Assembly (NCBI GenBank): GCA_023388935.1
Contig: JAEWFG010000370.1
Coordinates: forward strand, 1 to 64,000
DNA from: Pseudomonadota bacterium
Lineage (GTDB): Bacteria > Pseudomonadota > Alphaproteobacteria > Rhizobiales > Xanthobacteraceae
DNA length: 64,000 nucleotides
Reading direction: 5' to 3'
This document shows positions 8,667-17,183 of this stretch, one piece after another. Every line of letters starts with the position of its first letter. The stretch's first letter is position 1. The translations under genes and the position numbers were made by a program. The notes beneath the pieces are model-generated. The model was not told the DNA's origin, ran no database searches, and saw only the letters and a list, made by a program, of their open reading frames with translations.

Positions 8667-9941
8667 ATGGGTGCTGATAACGCCGTTCGGAATGCATCGC
8701 TCGGCGAAGACATCGTGCGTCGGATCAACGAACTCGCCGCGATCTCGGAAGAGGAAGGCAAGCTCACCCGCATCTATCTCAGCAAGGAGCTACGCAAGGC
8801 CGCGGACCTCATCCTGACCTGGATGCGTGAGGCCGGCATGGACGCGCATCTCGATGCGATCGGCAATGTCTGCGGACGGTATGAAGGCGAGCGGGCGGGG
8901 GTGCCTTGCCTGATGCTGGGTTCGCACTACGACACCGTGCGCGATGCCGGCAAATGGGACGGGCCGCTGGGCGTGATCACGGCGATCGCCTGCGTCGCGG
9001 ACCTCAATCGTCGCGGCAAGCGCCTGCCGTTTGCGATCGAGGTGGTCGGCTTTGCCGACGAGGAGGGCGTGCGCTTCGCCTCGACGTTGCTCGGCAGCCG
9101 TGCGGTGGCCGGCACTTTCGACGAGAACGTCCTGAACGCGCGGGACCGCGACGGCGTGTCGATGCGCGACGCGCTCGTCACGTTCGGTCTCGATCCCGAT
9201 CATATTGGCGCGGCGGCGCGGGCCCGGCGCGAGCTGCTGGCCTATCTCGAATTGCACATAGAGCAGGGTCCGGTCCTCGAGGCACAGAACCTGCCCGTCG
9301 GGGTGGTCACCGCGATTGCGGGCGCCACACGGCTTGCCGCGCGGCTGACCGGCATGGCCGGCCACGCCGGCACCGTGCCGATGGCACTCCGGCGTGATGC
9401 GCTGGCGGGTGCGGCTGAATGCATCGGCGTGATCGAACAATCTTGCCGAACCGACGAGAGCGGGCTGGTTGGAACTGTCGGCTACATCCACGCCAAGCCC
9501 GGCGCGACCAACGTTATTTCGGGCGAGGTATCGTTCACCATCGACATGCGGGCGCCCACTGACATGCACCGCAAGCGCGCGGTGGCCGATGTCGTCCGCC
9601 AGATCGAGGCCATCGCCAAGCGCCGACAACTGGCGCTCCGGCTCGACGTCACCCATGAGAACCGCACTGTGCCCTGCGCGGCCTGGCTGCAGGATCAGAT
9701 CGCGCAGGCGATCGGAGCGGAGGGCTTTTCCGTGTTCGAGCTGCCGAGCGGGGCAGGGCATGACGGCATGGCGATGATCGACATCGCCGACGTCGGCATG
9801 ATCTTTGTCCGGTGTCGCGATGGCATCAGCCATCATCCGGACGAGCATGTGGAGCTGGCTGATGCCGACGCAGGAGCACGGGTGCTGCTTCGTGTCATCG
9901 AGAAATTCAGGCCTCGGGAGGATCGCGCCGGCCCGAAATGA
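8667..9941 (+). CDS. allantoate amidohydrolase (M20 peptidase family)
   Basis: A 424-residue M20/hydantoinase-carbamoylase family enzyme. Dinuclear zinc features: GSHYDTVRDAGKWDG (His87, Asp98), GFADEEGVRF, ELHIEQGPVLE and C-terminal SGAGHDGMAM. The family includes allantoate amidohydrolase, ureidoglycolate amidohydrolase and N-carbamoyl-amino-acid hydrolases. Placement beside allantoinase genes favours allantoate, releasing ammonia, CO2 and ureidoglycolate. It is separated from the deaminase gene by a 440-nt gap with a gene remnant, so it probably has its own promoter. Exact substrate is inference. Confidence 0.82.
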   Translation: MGADNAVRNASLGEDIVRRINELAAISEEEGKLTRIYLSKELRKAADLILTWMREAGMDAHLDAIGNVCGRYEGERAGVPCLMLGSHYDTVRDAGKWDGPLGVITAIACVADLNRRGKRLPFAIEVVGFADEEGVRFASTLLGSRAVAGTFDENVLNARDRDGVSMRDALVTFGLDPDHIGAAARARRELLAYLELHIEQGPVLEAQNLPVGVVTAIAGATRLAARLTGMAGHAGTVPMALRRDALAGAAECIGVIEQSCRTDESGLVGTVGYIHAKPGATNVISGEVSFTIDMRAPTDMHRKRAVADVVRQIEAIAKRRQLALRLDVTHENRTVPCAAWLQDQIAQAIGAEGFSVFELPSGAGHDGMAMIDIADVGMIFVRCRDGISHHPDEHVELADADAGARVLLRVIEKFRPREDRAGPK

Positions 9942-9996
9942 CCGTCGGGAACCCGCAAGTCACCGGGTAGAGATACGAATCAGACATGCGTAAATT

Positions 9997-10012
9997 GGTG
10001 ACCGCCGTCACC
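9997..10012. promoter_or_regulatory. perfect inverted repeat upstream of the 457-residue protein
   Basis: GGTGAC-CGCC-GTCACC is a perfect 6-bp inverted repeat with a 4-nt spacer, 31 nt before the ATG at 10044. It could be a regulator site or an RNA hairpin in the leader; no trans-acting factor is suggested by the neighbours. Confidence 0.3.
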
Positions 10013-10043
10013 GAGATCATGAGACATTGGCCGATTTGCGCAT

Positions 10044-11417
10044 ATGAACAGCGATATCCCTTTTCCATCACATCGCGGGAACCGATTTTACCAGGGGATG
10101 GCCGCGACCTTCGTCGCGAACGCCATCCAAGTGGTCAATTTTCTCGGTGATCGATCCCTGAGGAAGTCGCATCATTCGTCGACGGTCATCGGAGACCTTT
10201 ACCGGCACTCGATGGACAGCGCCTTTTCGGTGACCGAGGCGTTCCTCGTCACGGGAGCTCCGCACGCTTCCGCCTACTACCCGCGCGACTTCGCCTGGTT
10301 CTATCCAGACGTCCTCGATCCCGAGACCATCATGGATGCGCAGGACGCGGTGCGGCGGGCGCGCCTGCTCGAAAAGAGCATTCGGCTGTTGCTGGAAGCC
10401 GTTCGCGCTGACGTCGTCACGACGACCATCGTCCCGGCGGGACGCGGTCGGTATCTTGGCGTGAACTATTTTTCGTGCCCCTCGGATACGCTGCTCGGCA
10501 TTCTGGCCGGCCTTCAGCAGATGATCGCCGCCGAGGAAAGGGCGTCGCCCTGCCTGGCGATGTCACAATGCGCGCATGCAGGCCGCCTGCTGCTGGCCGA
10601 ATACGGTGACGACCTGAAGCGCGCGATCCTCCGGCTTGCGAGCGAGCTTGAGCCGTTCGATCATGACGGAGGACGGTATCTGCTTTGCGATGCCGGCGCT
10701 CCGCGTTCTGCTGCAACCGACACCCGCGCCGAACGCAGGCGCTTTGTCACCAATGCCTGCGTCTACACCACGTTCATGTGGGCCCTGCAGCTCGGATTCG
10801 TCGATGAGAACGAGCTGAAGCGGCTGATGGGGCGCGACCTCGTACAGTACAAGAAGGACCTTCTCCGCCTGTTCGGCAAGGATGGCTATATCAGGCATTC
10901 GCTCGATAGTCCGGCGGGGGCGCCGGTGTCCTTGGTTGCGCTGGATTTCGTCAGTGTGCATCGCGGCTTCTGGGATCTGAACGATGCAAGCGAGCGCGCG
11001 CTGTTTGCTGCCACGACGGATCTGATCATCGCTGAACCGCGCTTCCGCATCCCCAGCACGTTTCACTTCCTGGTGTCTGCTGACAATCCGCGGAACAAGA
11101 TGATCCACAAGATTGCGGCGCCCGCCTATCAGGGACGTTCGTCGTGGCCGACGTTCAACGTTGAGTTCGCAGATCGCATGCTGGACTTTGATGAATTCTC
11201 GGGAGGCGACACGTACCGGACCTGCGCACAGGGAATTTTGAAAGACATTCGCACCGCGACCGAGGTCCACGGCGGATATCAGGAACTGATCTCGGAACAG
11301 GGCCTGAAGTATCGCACCTGGGCCTATAAGGGCGCCGTGGCCCACTCCTGGTTTCCGCGCTTTCTGTCTGTCTGGAGGAGGGCGTATGGAACGCCGCTCC
11401 TGCGTTGGAATGACTGA
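10044..11417 (+). CDS. conserved hypothetical protein, possible (alpha/alpha)6-barrel glycosidase fold
   Basis: A 457-residue soluble protein with no signal peptide or membrane segment. I do not recognise a named family. Segments resembling six-hairpin glycosidases are visible: SAYYPRDFAWFYPDVLD (an RD..W-type motif near residue 80), a helical AILAGLQQMIAAEE stretch, and a C-terminal aromatic region, TWAYKGAVAHSWFPRFLS. Codon use is like the neighbours, so it is a real gene. It stands alone between allantoate amidohydrolase and a small minus-strand gene. Glycosidase or phosphorylase activity is only a guess from fold-like motifs. Confidence 0.6.
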   Translation: MNSDIPFPSHRGNRFYQGMAATFVANAIQVVNFLGDRSLRKSHHSSTVIGDLYRHSMDSAFSVTEAFLVTGAPHASAYYPRDFAWFYPDVLDPETIMDAQDAVRRARLLEKSIRLLLEAVRADVVTTTIVPAGRGRYLGVNYFSCPSDTLLGILAGLQQMIAAEERASPCLAMSQCAHAGRLLLAEYGDDLKRAILRLASELEPFDHDGGRYLLCDAGAPRSAATDTRAERRRFVTNACVYTTFMWALQLGFVDENELKRLMGRDLVQYKKDLLRLFGKDGYIRHSLDSPAGAPVSLVALDFVSVHRGFWDLNDASERALFAATTDLIIAEPRFRIPSTFHFLVSADNPRNKMIHKIAAPAYQGRSSWPTFNVEFADRMLDFDEFSGGDTYRTCAQGILKDIRTATEVHGGYQELISEQGLKYRTWAYKGAVAHSWFPRFLSVWRRAYGTPLLRWND

Positions 11418-11451
11418 TCCGCGGCGCCAAGTGAGCGATAAGTCCGCCCCG

Positions 11452-11673
11452 TCAGGCCACAAGATCCAGCAGTCGGCACGATCCCCGTACCAGCACCTTG
11501 CGGCCGCTCGCGGTCATCGCCGGCACGCCGTCGTTAATGACAACGAGACCGAGCTTGACGAGACTTTCGAGGAGATAGGCCTTTGATAGACCTTCGTTCG
11601 ATATCGGGTTGCGAAGAGTGCGCAGGGCTGCCCATTGGTCCGGCGAAAGATCGAAATCGACGTCGTCGTTCAT
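11452..11673 (-). CDS. small conserved hypothetical protein (73 aa)
   Basis: A 73-residue acidic-to-neutral protein beginning MNDDVDFDLSPDQWAALRTL, with a helical ESLVKLGLVVIND segment that looks like a small winged-helix domain. Similar short proteins occur in Bradyrhizobium (from memory). Convergent with the 457-residue gene upstream. No function can be given. Confidence 0.5.
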   Translation of the reverse strand: MNDDVDFDLSPDQWAALRTLRNPISNEGLSKAYLLESLVKLGLVVINDGVPAMTASGRKVLVRGSCRLLDLVA

Positions 11674-12167
11674 GTTGCCTCAAGCGATAGTAACGTTCGC
11701 GCGCCCCTGTTAGCGGCGCTGCATGAAGATCGTGCGACGACAATGAGTCGGGAATTCGGTGAGCTGTTTAGAATGTCTCTTCACGAATTTGCCGCACTCC
11801 GTTGCGCCACAAGCTTAAGATCGCTCGCGGACGAATATCGTCCCGGCCTCTGATCACTAATTGATGATTTCCAGTTGATGCTGTGCTGCGAACTCCGCAG
11901 TGCAGGGGAAGTACCGCTGTCCCATTCTGCGTCGCGATAAGCACAGAAACGATGAGACGAGACGTTCAGGCTGGTGGAAATTCGCAGTCAGGAATCCCTG
12001 TGCCGTGAGCATGCCGCGCGGGATTCGAAGCGCCGGGTTTTCTGGCTTGCGCAGGCCCAGGGATGGGAACAGCGCGCGCTCGACGAAATCGCGTATCACT
12101 TTCGGGAGTGCAATCTTGAGTAGACGAACTTAGCGCCGCCCCAGGCTGCAGCGGGCGTGATCGCTGC
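11674..12167. other. gap without a supported gene
   Basis: About 490 nt between a small minus-strand gene and the CoxE-like gene. Open frames of 70-80 codons exist on both strands but have biased, arginine-rich compositions typical of shadow frames and no recognisable family. No RNA gene, hairpin terminator or repeat was found. Confidence 0.4.
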
Positions 12168-13535
12168 TTACTGATAAGTCGCCACGATATCGGACACCGC
12201 GCGCTCGAGTTGTTGCGCGGTGGCACATTGACGCACGACGCTGCAGAAGGTCGCATAGCGCGGCATCTCGGAATCGCCAAAGCCCCAGGCGAGCCGTCCT
12301 TCGGGATTGAGCCAGACCAGCCGCTTCGAGCGCTCGGAGATGCGGCGCAGGATGTCGGCGCGCGGGTCGAGATTGTTGCTGCGGGCATCGCCGAGCACGA
12401 TCACCGTGGTCTGCGGGGTTAGCGTGCTCATCCACTCGTTCTCGAAGTCGACCAGCGACGAGCCGTAATCGGACGAGCCGAAGCCCACCTTGGACATGAT
12501 CTCGGCCATCGCCTCTTCCGGCGACTTCTTTTCGAGGATCTCGCTGACCTCGATCGTATGCGAGGAGAAGGCGAAGGAGCGGACGTCGTCGACCACTTCG
12601 TGCAGCGAGTGTATCAGGAGCAGGAAGAAATCGGATACCTGCGCGACGGAACCCGAGACGTCGCAGAGCGCCACGATCTTGGGTCGGTCGCGGTGTTTAC
12701 GCTTCCATGCGGTGAGAAACGGCACGCCGCCCCAGGCTGCGTTACGACGCAGCGTGCGGCGGACATCGAGATGGCCGCGGCGCTGGCGCTTGCGCGGCTT
12801 GGAATAGCGCTCGCGCAGGCGCCGCGCGATCTGGCGAATGAGCGCGCGCATCTCCGCAACCTGACGCCGCTCGATGCGGGCGAGCGGCGCGTTTCGCAAA
12901 ATCTCGTTGCGGAGGTTTTCGGCCTCTTCGCGGGCGTAGAGCGCAAGCCCCTGGGAGACGGTATCGCGGACCGCTTCGCGTAGAGCGTCGAGCGCGGCGC
13001 GCAGACGCTCGGCGAGTGCGGGGTTGGTCGCGGTCAGCTCGTCGAGATCGTCCCGCAGGCGCTGAAGGCCCATGGCGTCGAGAATGCGGCTGGAGAAAAT
13101 GCCGCGCTGGGTGGAATAGCGGATGTCGGACAGGGAGGCTGCACCGGAAGCGCTGGCGATCGCGGCGGTGATCGCATTGCGATCCTGCGACAGCAGCATC
13201 TGTGCGAGCGGGCCTAGTCCTTCGGGCGGCTGACCTTCTCCAGGCTCGCTGGGGGGAGGCGACTGATCGGCGTCCTGCGAAGCGTGGTCGCTATCGGCCT
13301 CGGCCTGATCCTGCCGCGACTCCGGCTGGCTGAAGAAGAGGTCGAAGCAATCGCCAAGTGCGAGCTTCTCGTCCTGCGACTTGGCGAGCGTCAGGAGCAG
13401 CGCGTCGCGCAGGATGGCTCGGTCGTAAAAGCCGACCTGCTCCACCGCCCGCATCGCATCGATGCTTTCGGCAGGCGAGACGTGCACGCCTGCCCCGCGC
13501 GCCGCCCGAAAGAAACGATGAAAATTCTCGCGCAT
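12168..13535 (-). CDS. VWA domain-containing CoxE-like protein
   Basis: A 455-residue protein of the CoxE/DUF58-like group. An N-terminal helical domain is followed by a Pro/Glu/Gln-rich linker (about residues 85-115), a basic SKPRKRQRRGHLD segment and a C-terminal von Willebrand factor A domain with the MIDAS sequence ALCDVSGSVAQVS. Such proteins partner with MoxR AAA+ ATPases to mature or insert metal cofactors. The MoxR gene lies immediately upstream and ends at 13541. ATG 13535 is chosen; a TTG at 13544 overlapping the moxR stop is an alternative. No Mo-CO dehydrogenase genes are adjacent. Confidence 0.82.
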   Translation of the reverse strand: MRENFHRFFRAARGAGVHVSPAESIDAMRAVEQVGFYDRAILRDALLLTLAKSQDEKLALGDCFDLFFSQPESRQDQAEADSDHASQDADQSPPPSEPGEGQPPEGLGPLAQMLLSQDRNAITAAIASASGAASLSDIRYSTQRGIFSSRILDAMGLQRLRDDLDELTATNPALAERLRAALDALREAVRDTVSQGLALYAREEAENLRNEILRNAPLARIERRQVAEMRALIRQIARRLRERYSKPRKRQRRGHLDVRRTLRRNAAWGGVPFLTAWKRKHRDRPKIVALCDVSGSVAQVSDFFLLLIHSLHEVVDDVRSFAFSSHTIEVSEILEKKSPEEAMAEIMSKVGFGSSDYGSSLVDFENEWMSTLTPQTTVIVLGDARSNNLDPRADILRRISERSKRLVWLNPEGRLAWGFGDSEMPRYATFCSVVRQCATAQQLERAVSDIVATYQ

Positions 13536-13540
13536 CGGCG

Positions 13541-14488
13541 TCAACCGAAGACGTTGGACCGCGCCGCCTTGGCAATGAAGGTCGTGACTTGTGGTGCTGC
13601 TGCTTCGATATCGGCCTCGTATTTCAGGAGCACGTTGAGCGTATCCTTGACGATCTCGGTATCGAGCTCCGCCGCCTGGAGCAGCACGAGTACGCGTGCC
13701 CAGTCGATGGTCTCGCTGACCGAGGGCAGCTTCTTCAGGTCGAGCGAACGGATCTCGTGAATGAAGCCTACCATTTGCCGGCGCAGCGTCTGCGAGATGC
13801 CGGGAACGCGGCTCTCGACGATGCGCTCCTCGAGCCGCTGCTCAGGGAAGCCGATATGCAGATGCAGGCAGCGCCGCTTCAGGGCGTCGCCGAGATCGCG
13901 TTCGCTGTTGGAGGTGAGGATCACCGTCGGCGGCGTGATGGCGGAGACGGTGCCCAGCTCGGGGATCGTGACCTGGAAGTCGGAAAGGATTTCCAGCAGC
14001 AGCGATTCGAACTCCGCGTCCGACTTGTCGATCTCGTCAATCAGCAGCACGCAGCCGCCCGGCTGCTCCAGCGCCTGGAGCAGCGGTCGCGGCTCGACGA
14101 ATTCCTTGGAAAAGAACACATCGCCGAAATCGTGAAGCTGATCGAGCGCGGCATGCAGCGTCTGCGCGCCGCCCAGGACTTCGCCGAGCTTGTCCTTGAG
14201 GATCTGGGTGTAGAGAAGCTGCTTGGCGTACTTCCACTCGTAGAGCGCCTTGGCCTCGTCGAGGCCCTCGTAGCACTGCAGGCGGATCATCTTCATGCCG
14301 CGCCAGGCGGCAATCGCCTTGGCAAGCTCGGTCTTGCCGACGCCCGCGGGGCCTTCGACCAGGATCGGCTTCTCGATCTGTTGCGACAAATAGACGGCGG
14401 TCGCGATCTGCCGGCTCGCGATATAGCCTTGCGCGGCGAGGCCGCTCTCCACTGCCTCGATCGACGTCGAGGCCTTCTGTTCTGCCAC
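13541..14488 (-). CDS. MoxR-family AAA+ ATPase
   Basis: A 315-residue AAA+ ATPase of the MoxR group: Walker A GPAGVGKTE near residues 46-54, Walker B CVLLIDEIDK and sensor-1 region VILTSNSERDLGDALKRRC. The GTG start at 14488 is selected because GGGAG lies 8 nt upstream and homologous proteins begin shortly before this region; the frame itself remains open to 14569. With the adjacent CoxE-like protein it forms a typical MoxR-VWA chaperone pair, probably acting on a metalloenzyme encoded elsewhere. Confidence 0.87.
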   Translation of the reverse strand: MAEQKASTSIEAVESGLAAQGYIASRQIATAVYLSQQIEKPILVEGPAGVGKTELAKAIAAWRGMKMIRLQCYEGLDEAKALYEWKYAKQLLYTQILKDKLGEVLGGAQTLHAALDQLHDFGDVFFSKEFVEPRPLLQALEQPGGCVLLIDEIDKSDAEFESLLLEILSDFQVTIPELGTVSAITPPTVILTSNSERDLGDALKRRCLHLHIGFPEQRLEERIVESRVPGISQTLRRQMVGFIHEIRSLDLKKLPSVSETIDWARVLVLLQAAELDTEIVKDTLNVLLKYEADIEAAAPQVTTFIAKAARSNVFG

Positions 14489-14635
14489 GAATGGGCGCTC
14501 CCAAAGGTCTTGCTTGAGGCTTGTTCTGCCTGCGTTCCAGGCAAAGAACAAGCCTCGTTTGGGAGACATCAGACCCGCGCGGGCGGCGTTTTTTCCGCTT
14601 AGCGCAAATACTTGAGCGGTTCGCCGATCGCGCGA

Positions 14636-14836
14636 TCAGTGCCGCAGCAGCTCCGGCTTGCGGATGGTCTGTCTGACCTCGGCGCCGCAATCGGCGCATT
14701 CATAGACGAAGTCGATCTTGGCAAGGCTCCAGTGCGGTTCGACCTCGCGCACATACATCGGAAGGAACCCCATGCAGGTAGGGCAAATCACAGGCGCGAT
14801 CTCGATATCCTGATGATGCTGTACATAAGCTGGCAT
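14636..14836 (-). CDS. small zinc-ribbon protein (66 aa)
   Basis: A 66-residue protein with two CxxC knuckles, ICPTCMG and YECADCGAE, about 30 residues apart, forming a likely zinc ribbon. ATG 14836 has AAGGAGAG in good position. It lies upstream of the MoxR gene on the same strand but 147 nt away. Function unknown; zinc-ribbon proteins of this size are often regulators or partner subunits. Confidence 0.65.
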   Translation of the reverse strand: MPAYVQHHQDIEIAPVICPTCMGFLPMYVREVEPHWSLAKIDFVYECADCGAEVRQTIRKPELLRH

Positions 14837-15060
14837 CTCGGCTCTCCTTCGCAGGCGACCCACTAAACCCCGCGCAGAAGCTACTGCCGGTCGGCCCAAG
14901 GCCGTCATCAACTCTTTCGAACAGACGCGGAACGGCGGGCGTTTGTTGTTCGCTGTGGCATTCTTGTTACGTCTCTGTACTGTAACGGGCGGACCAAATG
15001 CCTATTTCACAGGCCGATGAGGTTCTCTGACCTTCACTGCAACGAAAAGGGAGCACGCCC

Positions 15061-16035
15061 ATGACCAATGCCATTCGTTTTCACAAACCCGGCGGCCCGG
15101 AGGTTCTGGTTTGGGAGCAGGTCGAGGTCGGCAAGCCCGGACCGGGCGAGGCGCGGATCCGCCACACCGCAGTTGGTCTCAACTTCGTCGATATCTACAA
15201 TCGCTCCGGCCTGTATCCTGCGCCATTGCCAAGCGGCCTCGGCAGCGAAGCGGCGGGTGTGATCGAGGAGGTCGGTCCTGGCGTCACGGATCTGAAGCCC
15301 GGCGATCGCGTTGCCTATGGCGCGTCGCCGCTCGGCGCGTATTCCGAGGCGCGACTGATCCCCGCTGATCGGCTGTTGAAGCTGCCCGATGGCGTCGACG
15401 ACACGACCGCGGCCGCGATGATGCTTAAGGGGCTCACCACGCAGTATTTGATCCGGCAAACCTATCGGGTCAAAGCGGGTGATACGATCCTGCTCCATGC
15501 TGCGGCCGGCGGCGTCGGATTGATCCTGAGCCAGTGGGCAAAACATCTCGGCGCGACCGTGATCGGCACGGTCAGCAGCGACGAGAAGGCGAAGCTCGCC
15601 AAGGCGCATGGCTGCGACCACGTCATCATCTACACGCGCGAGGATTTCGTGAAGCGCGTCGATGAGATCACCGGCGGCAAGAAGGTGCCGGTGGTTTACG
15701 ATTCCGTCGGCAAGGACACGTTCCTGAAATCGCTGGATTGCCTCGCGCCGCTCGGCGTCGCTGCGCTGTTCGGCCAGTCCTCCGGCGCGGTCGAGCCGCT
15801 CAATCTCGGACTGCTTGCGCAGAAGGGGTCGCTCTACGTCACTCGGCCGACGCTGTTCACCTACGCCGCCAAGCGCGAGAACCTGGTTGCGATGGCAGGC
15901 GAGCTGTTCGACGTCGTCAAGTCGGGTGCAGTCAAGATCGAGGTGCGCCAGACCTATCCGCTGAAGGACGCGGCCAGGGCGCACGCCGATCTCGCTGCAC
16001 GCAAGACCACGGGATCGACCGTTCTCACGGTGTGA
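15061..16035 (+). CDS. qor: NADPH:quinone oxidoreductase
   Basis: A 324-residue zinc-free medium-chain dehydrogenase. It has an N-terminal GroES-like domain, AVGLNFVDIYNRSGLYP, the nucleotide-binding segment LLHAAAGGVGLILSQWAKHL (about residues 145-165), and no structural zinc cysteines, as expected for quinone reductases. It reduces quinones or related enones with NADPH. GGGAGC precedes ATG 15061. Its stop overlaps the end of a convergent frameshifted gene. Confidence 0.85.
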   Translation: MTNAIRFHKPGGPEVLVWEQVEVGKPGPGEARIRHTAVGLNFVDIYNRSGLYPAPLPSGLGSEAAGVIEEVGPGVTDLKPGDRVAYGASPLGAYSEARLIPADRLLKLPDGVDDTTAAAMMLKGLTTQYLIRQTYRVKAGDTILLHAAAGGVGLILSQWAKHLGATVIGTVSSDEKAKLAKAHGCDHVIIYTREDFVKRVDEITGGKKVPVVYDSVGKDTFLKSLDCLAPLGVAALFGQSSGAVEPLNLGLLAQKGSLYVTRPTLFTYAAKRENLVAMAGELFDVVKSGAVKIEVRQTYPLKDAARAHADLAARKTTGSTVLTV

Positions 16036-16343
16036 CCTCCGGCCGGCGGTGACGCGGGCCGGCAAAGGCCTGCGTCACGTCCGCTCGTGCTTGCGCAGGG
16101 GGCGCGGGCGTGATCGAGGCAATCGCCTGAAGATCGATGTCTTCGGGTGGGATTGGGGGCAGGGCGGCTTCAGTCAGTATGGCCTCGGTCACGTCTTCGA
16201 CTGAACTCCCAACGATCTCGTGGATGAACGAGATGTTCTGGTATTCGCCCGAGGCAACGCGGGAAATGACCTCGCGCCTTGTGATCTCGGGATCAACGAC
16301 CGCCTCGCGGCCCCGCTGCCCGTATCACGACGAAATACTGCAT
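16025..16343 (-). pseudogene. hypothetical protein, frameshifted
   Basis: From ATG 16343 the protein starts MQYFVVIRAAGPRGGR and then hits a stop. The other frame from about 16325 reads VVDPEITRREVISRVASGEY, then NISFIHEIV and a Pro-rich tail to a TGA at 16027-16025. Removing one G from the GGGG run near 16313-16316 joins both into a single protein of about 105 residues. Either a homopolymer sequencing error or a real frameshift. No function is known. It lies just downstream of the S24 repressor gene on the same strand. Confidence 0.5.
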
Positions 16344-16407
16344 GGAATGATCCTGCCGCGCCCCCACGGTCGAGGAGGCGGTTTCTCGCAAATAACTGCC
16401 GGTCCGC

Positions 16408-17016
16408 CTACTTCCCCTTCTTGCGGGGACGGGCCGACTTGGCGCGCAGCCGTTCGAGCTGGCCCTTGGGCATGGAAATGCAAATCTCCCCAACCCAGTC
16501 GAGCTTGACGCCGACGATCGGCTTGGCATTGAAGCTGGTGAGGTTGACAACGGAGGGGGATTTGCCCCGTTCGATGGTCTTCAAATAGCGCTCGCCGGTC
16601 TTGAGCCGGACCACGGCCTCTTCTCCGTAGAAGCTCGATAGCGGATAGCGCTGGTCCTTGTAGACAACGATCACGTCGCCACTCTGGTATTTGGGCAACA
16701 TCGAATCGCCCACAATCTCGAATGCGACCGTCTCTTCCATGATCGGGAAGGGCAGCGCGATGTCACCGAGGCCTTCCGGGGGAACCTGCTCATAATCCGG
16801 CTCGATCACGGCGCCGGCGCCGACCCGGCCCATGATCGGCGCGAGATTGAGCTCAAGATATTCCATGATCGGAACGATTTCCGAGGCCTTCACCAGGCGC
16901 TCGCCACCGAGGATCTCCGACACCGCGCCGGGTCGCACGCCCATAGCCGCTGCCAAGCCGCCCTTGCTCTTGCCCGTCTTCTCCAGGCCCCGCTCGATCA
17001 TTGCAACGTCCAGCAT
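16408..17016 (-). CDS. S24-type phage-like repressor (HTH plus LexA-like peptidase domain)
   Basis: A 202-residue transcription factor. Residues about 1-60 form an XRE-type helix-turn-helix (GGLAAAMGVRPGAVSEILGG). Residues about 95-185 form a LexA/CI signal-peptidase-fold domain with Ser in FEIVGDSMLPKY and Lys in RYLKTIERG, the usual Ser-Lys dyad. ATG 17016 has GAGGGA upstream. The protein probably binds the TCCGAA-A-TTCGGA site in its own upstream region, also controlling the divergent GcrA-like gene. Self-cleavage on DNA damage is possible by analogy. Confidence 0.82.
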   Translation of the reverse strand: MLDVAMIERGLEKTGKSKGGLAAAMGVRPGAVSEILGGERLVKASEIVPIMEYLELNLAPIMGRVGAGAVIEPDYEQVPPEGLGDIALPFPIMEETVAFEIVGDSMLPKYQSGDVIVVYKDQRYPLSSFYGEEAVVRLKTGERYLKTIERGKSPSVVNLTSFNAKPIVGVKLDWVGEICISMPKGQLERLRAKSARPRKKGK

Positions 17017-17055
17017 AGTGATTCCCTCGATTGCCCATCGCCGTGCCTCTTGTAA

Positions 17056-17133
17056 TCCGAAATTCGGAATTGATGCAATTATGAATATCAGAATTGTAGC
17101 TTGACTTTGGTTTCGGAATAACGGAATATACAT
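17056..17133. promoter_or_regulatory. probable operator and divergent promoter of the S24 repressor
   Basis: TCCGAA-A-TTCGGA (17056-17068) is a perfect inverted repeat 40 nt upstream of the repressor start. A related half-site TTTCGGAATAACGGAAT lies at 17111-17127. On the plus strand TTGACT (17101-17106) and GAATAT (17124-17129), 17 nt apart, resemble a sigma-70 promoter that overlaps the half-sites and points to the GcrA-like gene. The sites are seen; the repressor-operator assignment is inference. Confidence 0.45.
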
Positions 17134-17183
17134 CCCCGTCTCCCGTTCAGGCGATCGGGAGAGGTGCATTACAGGACAGCAGT

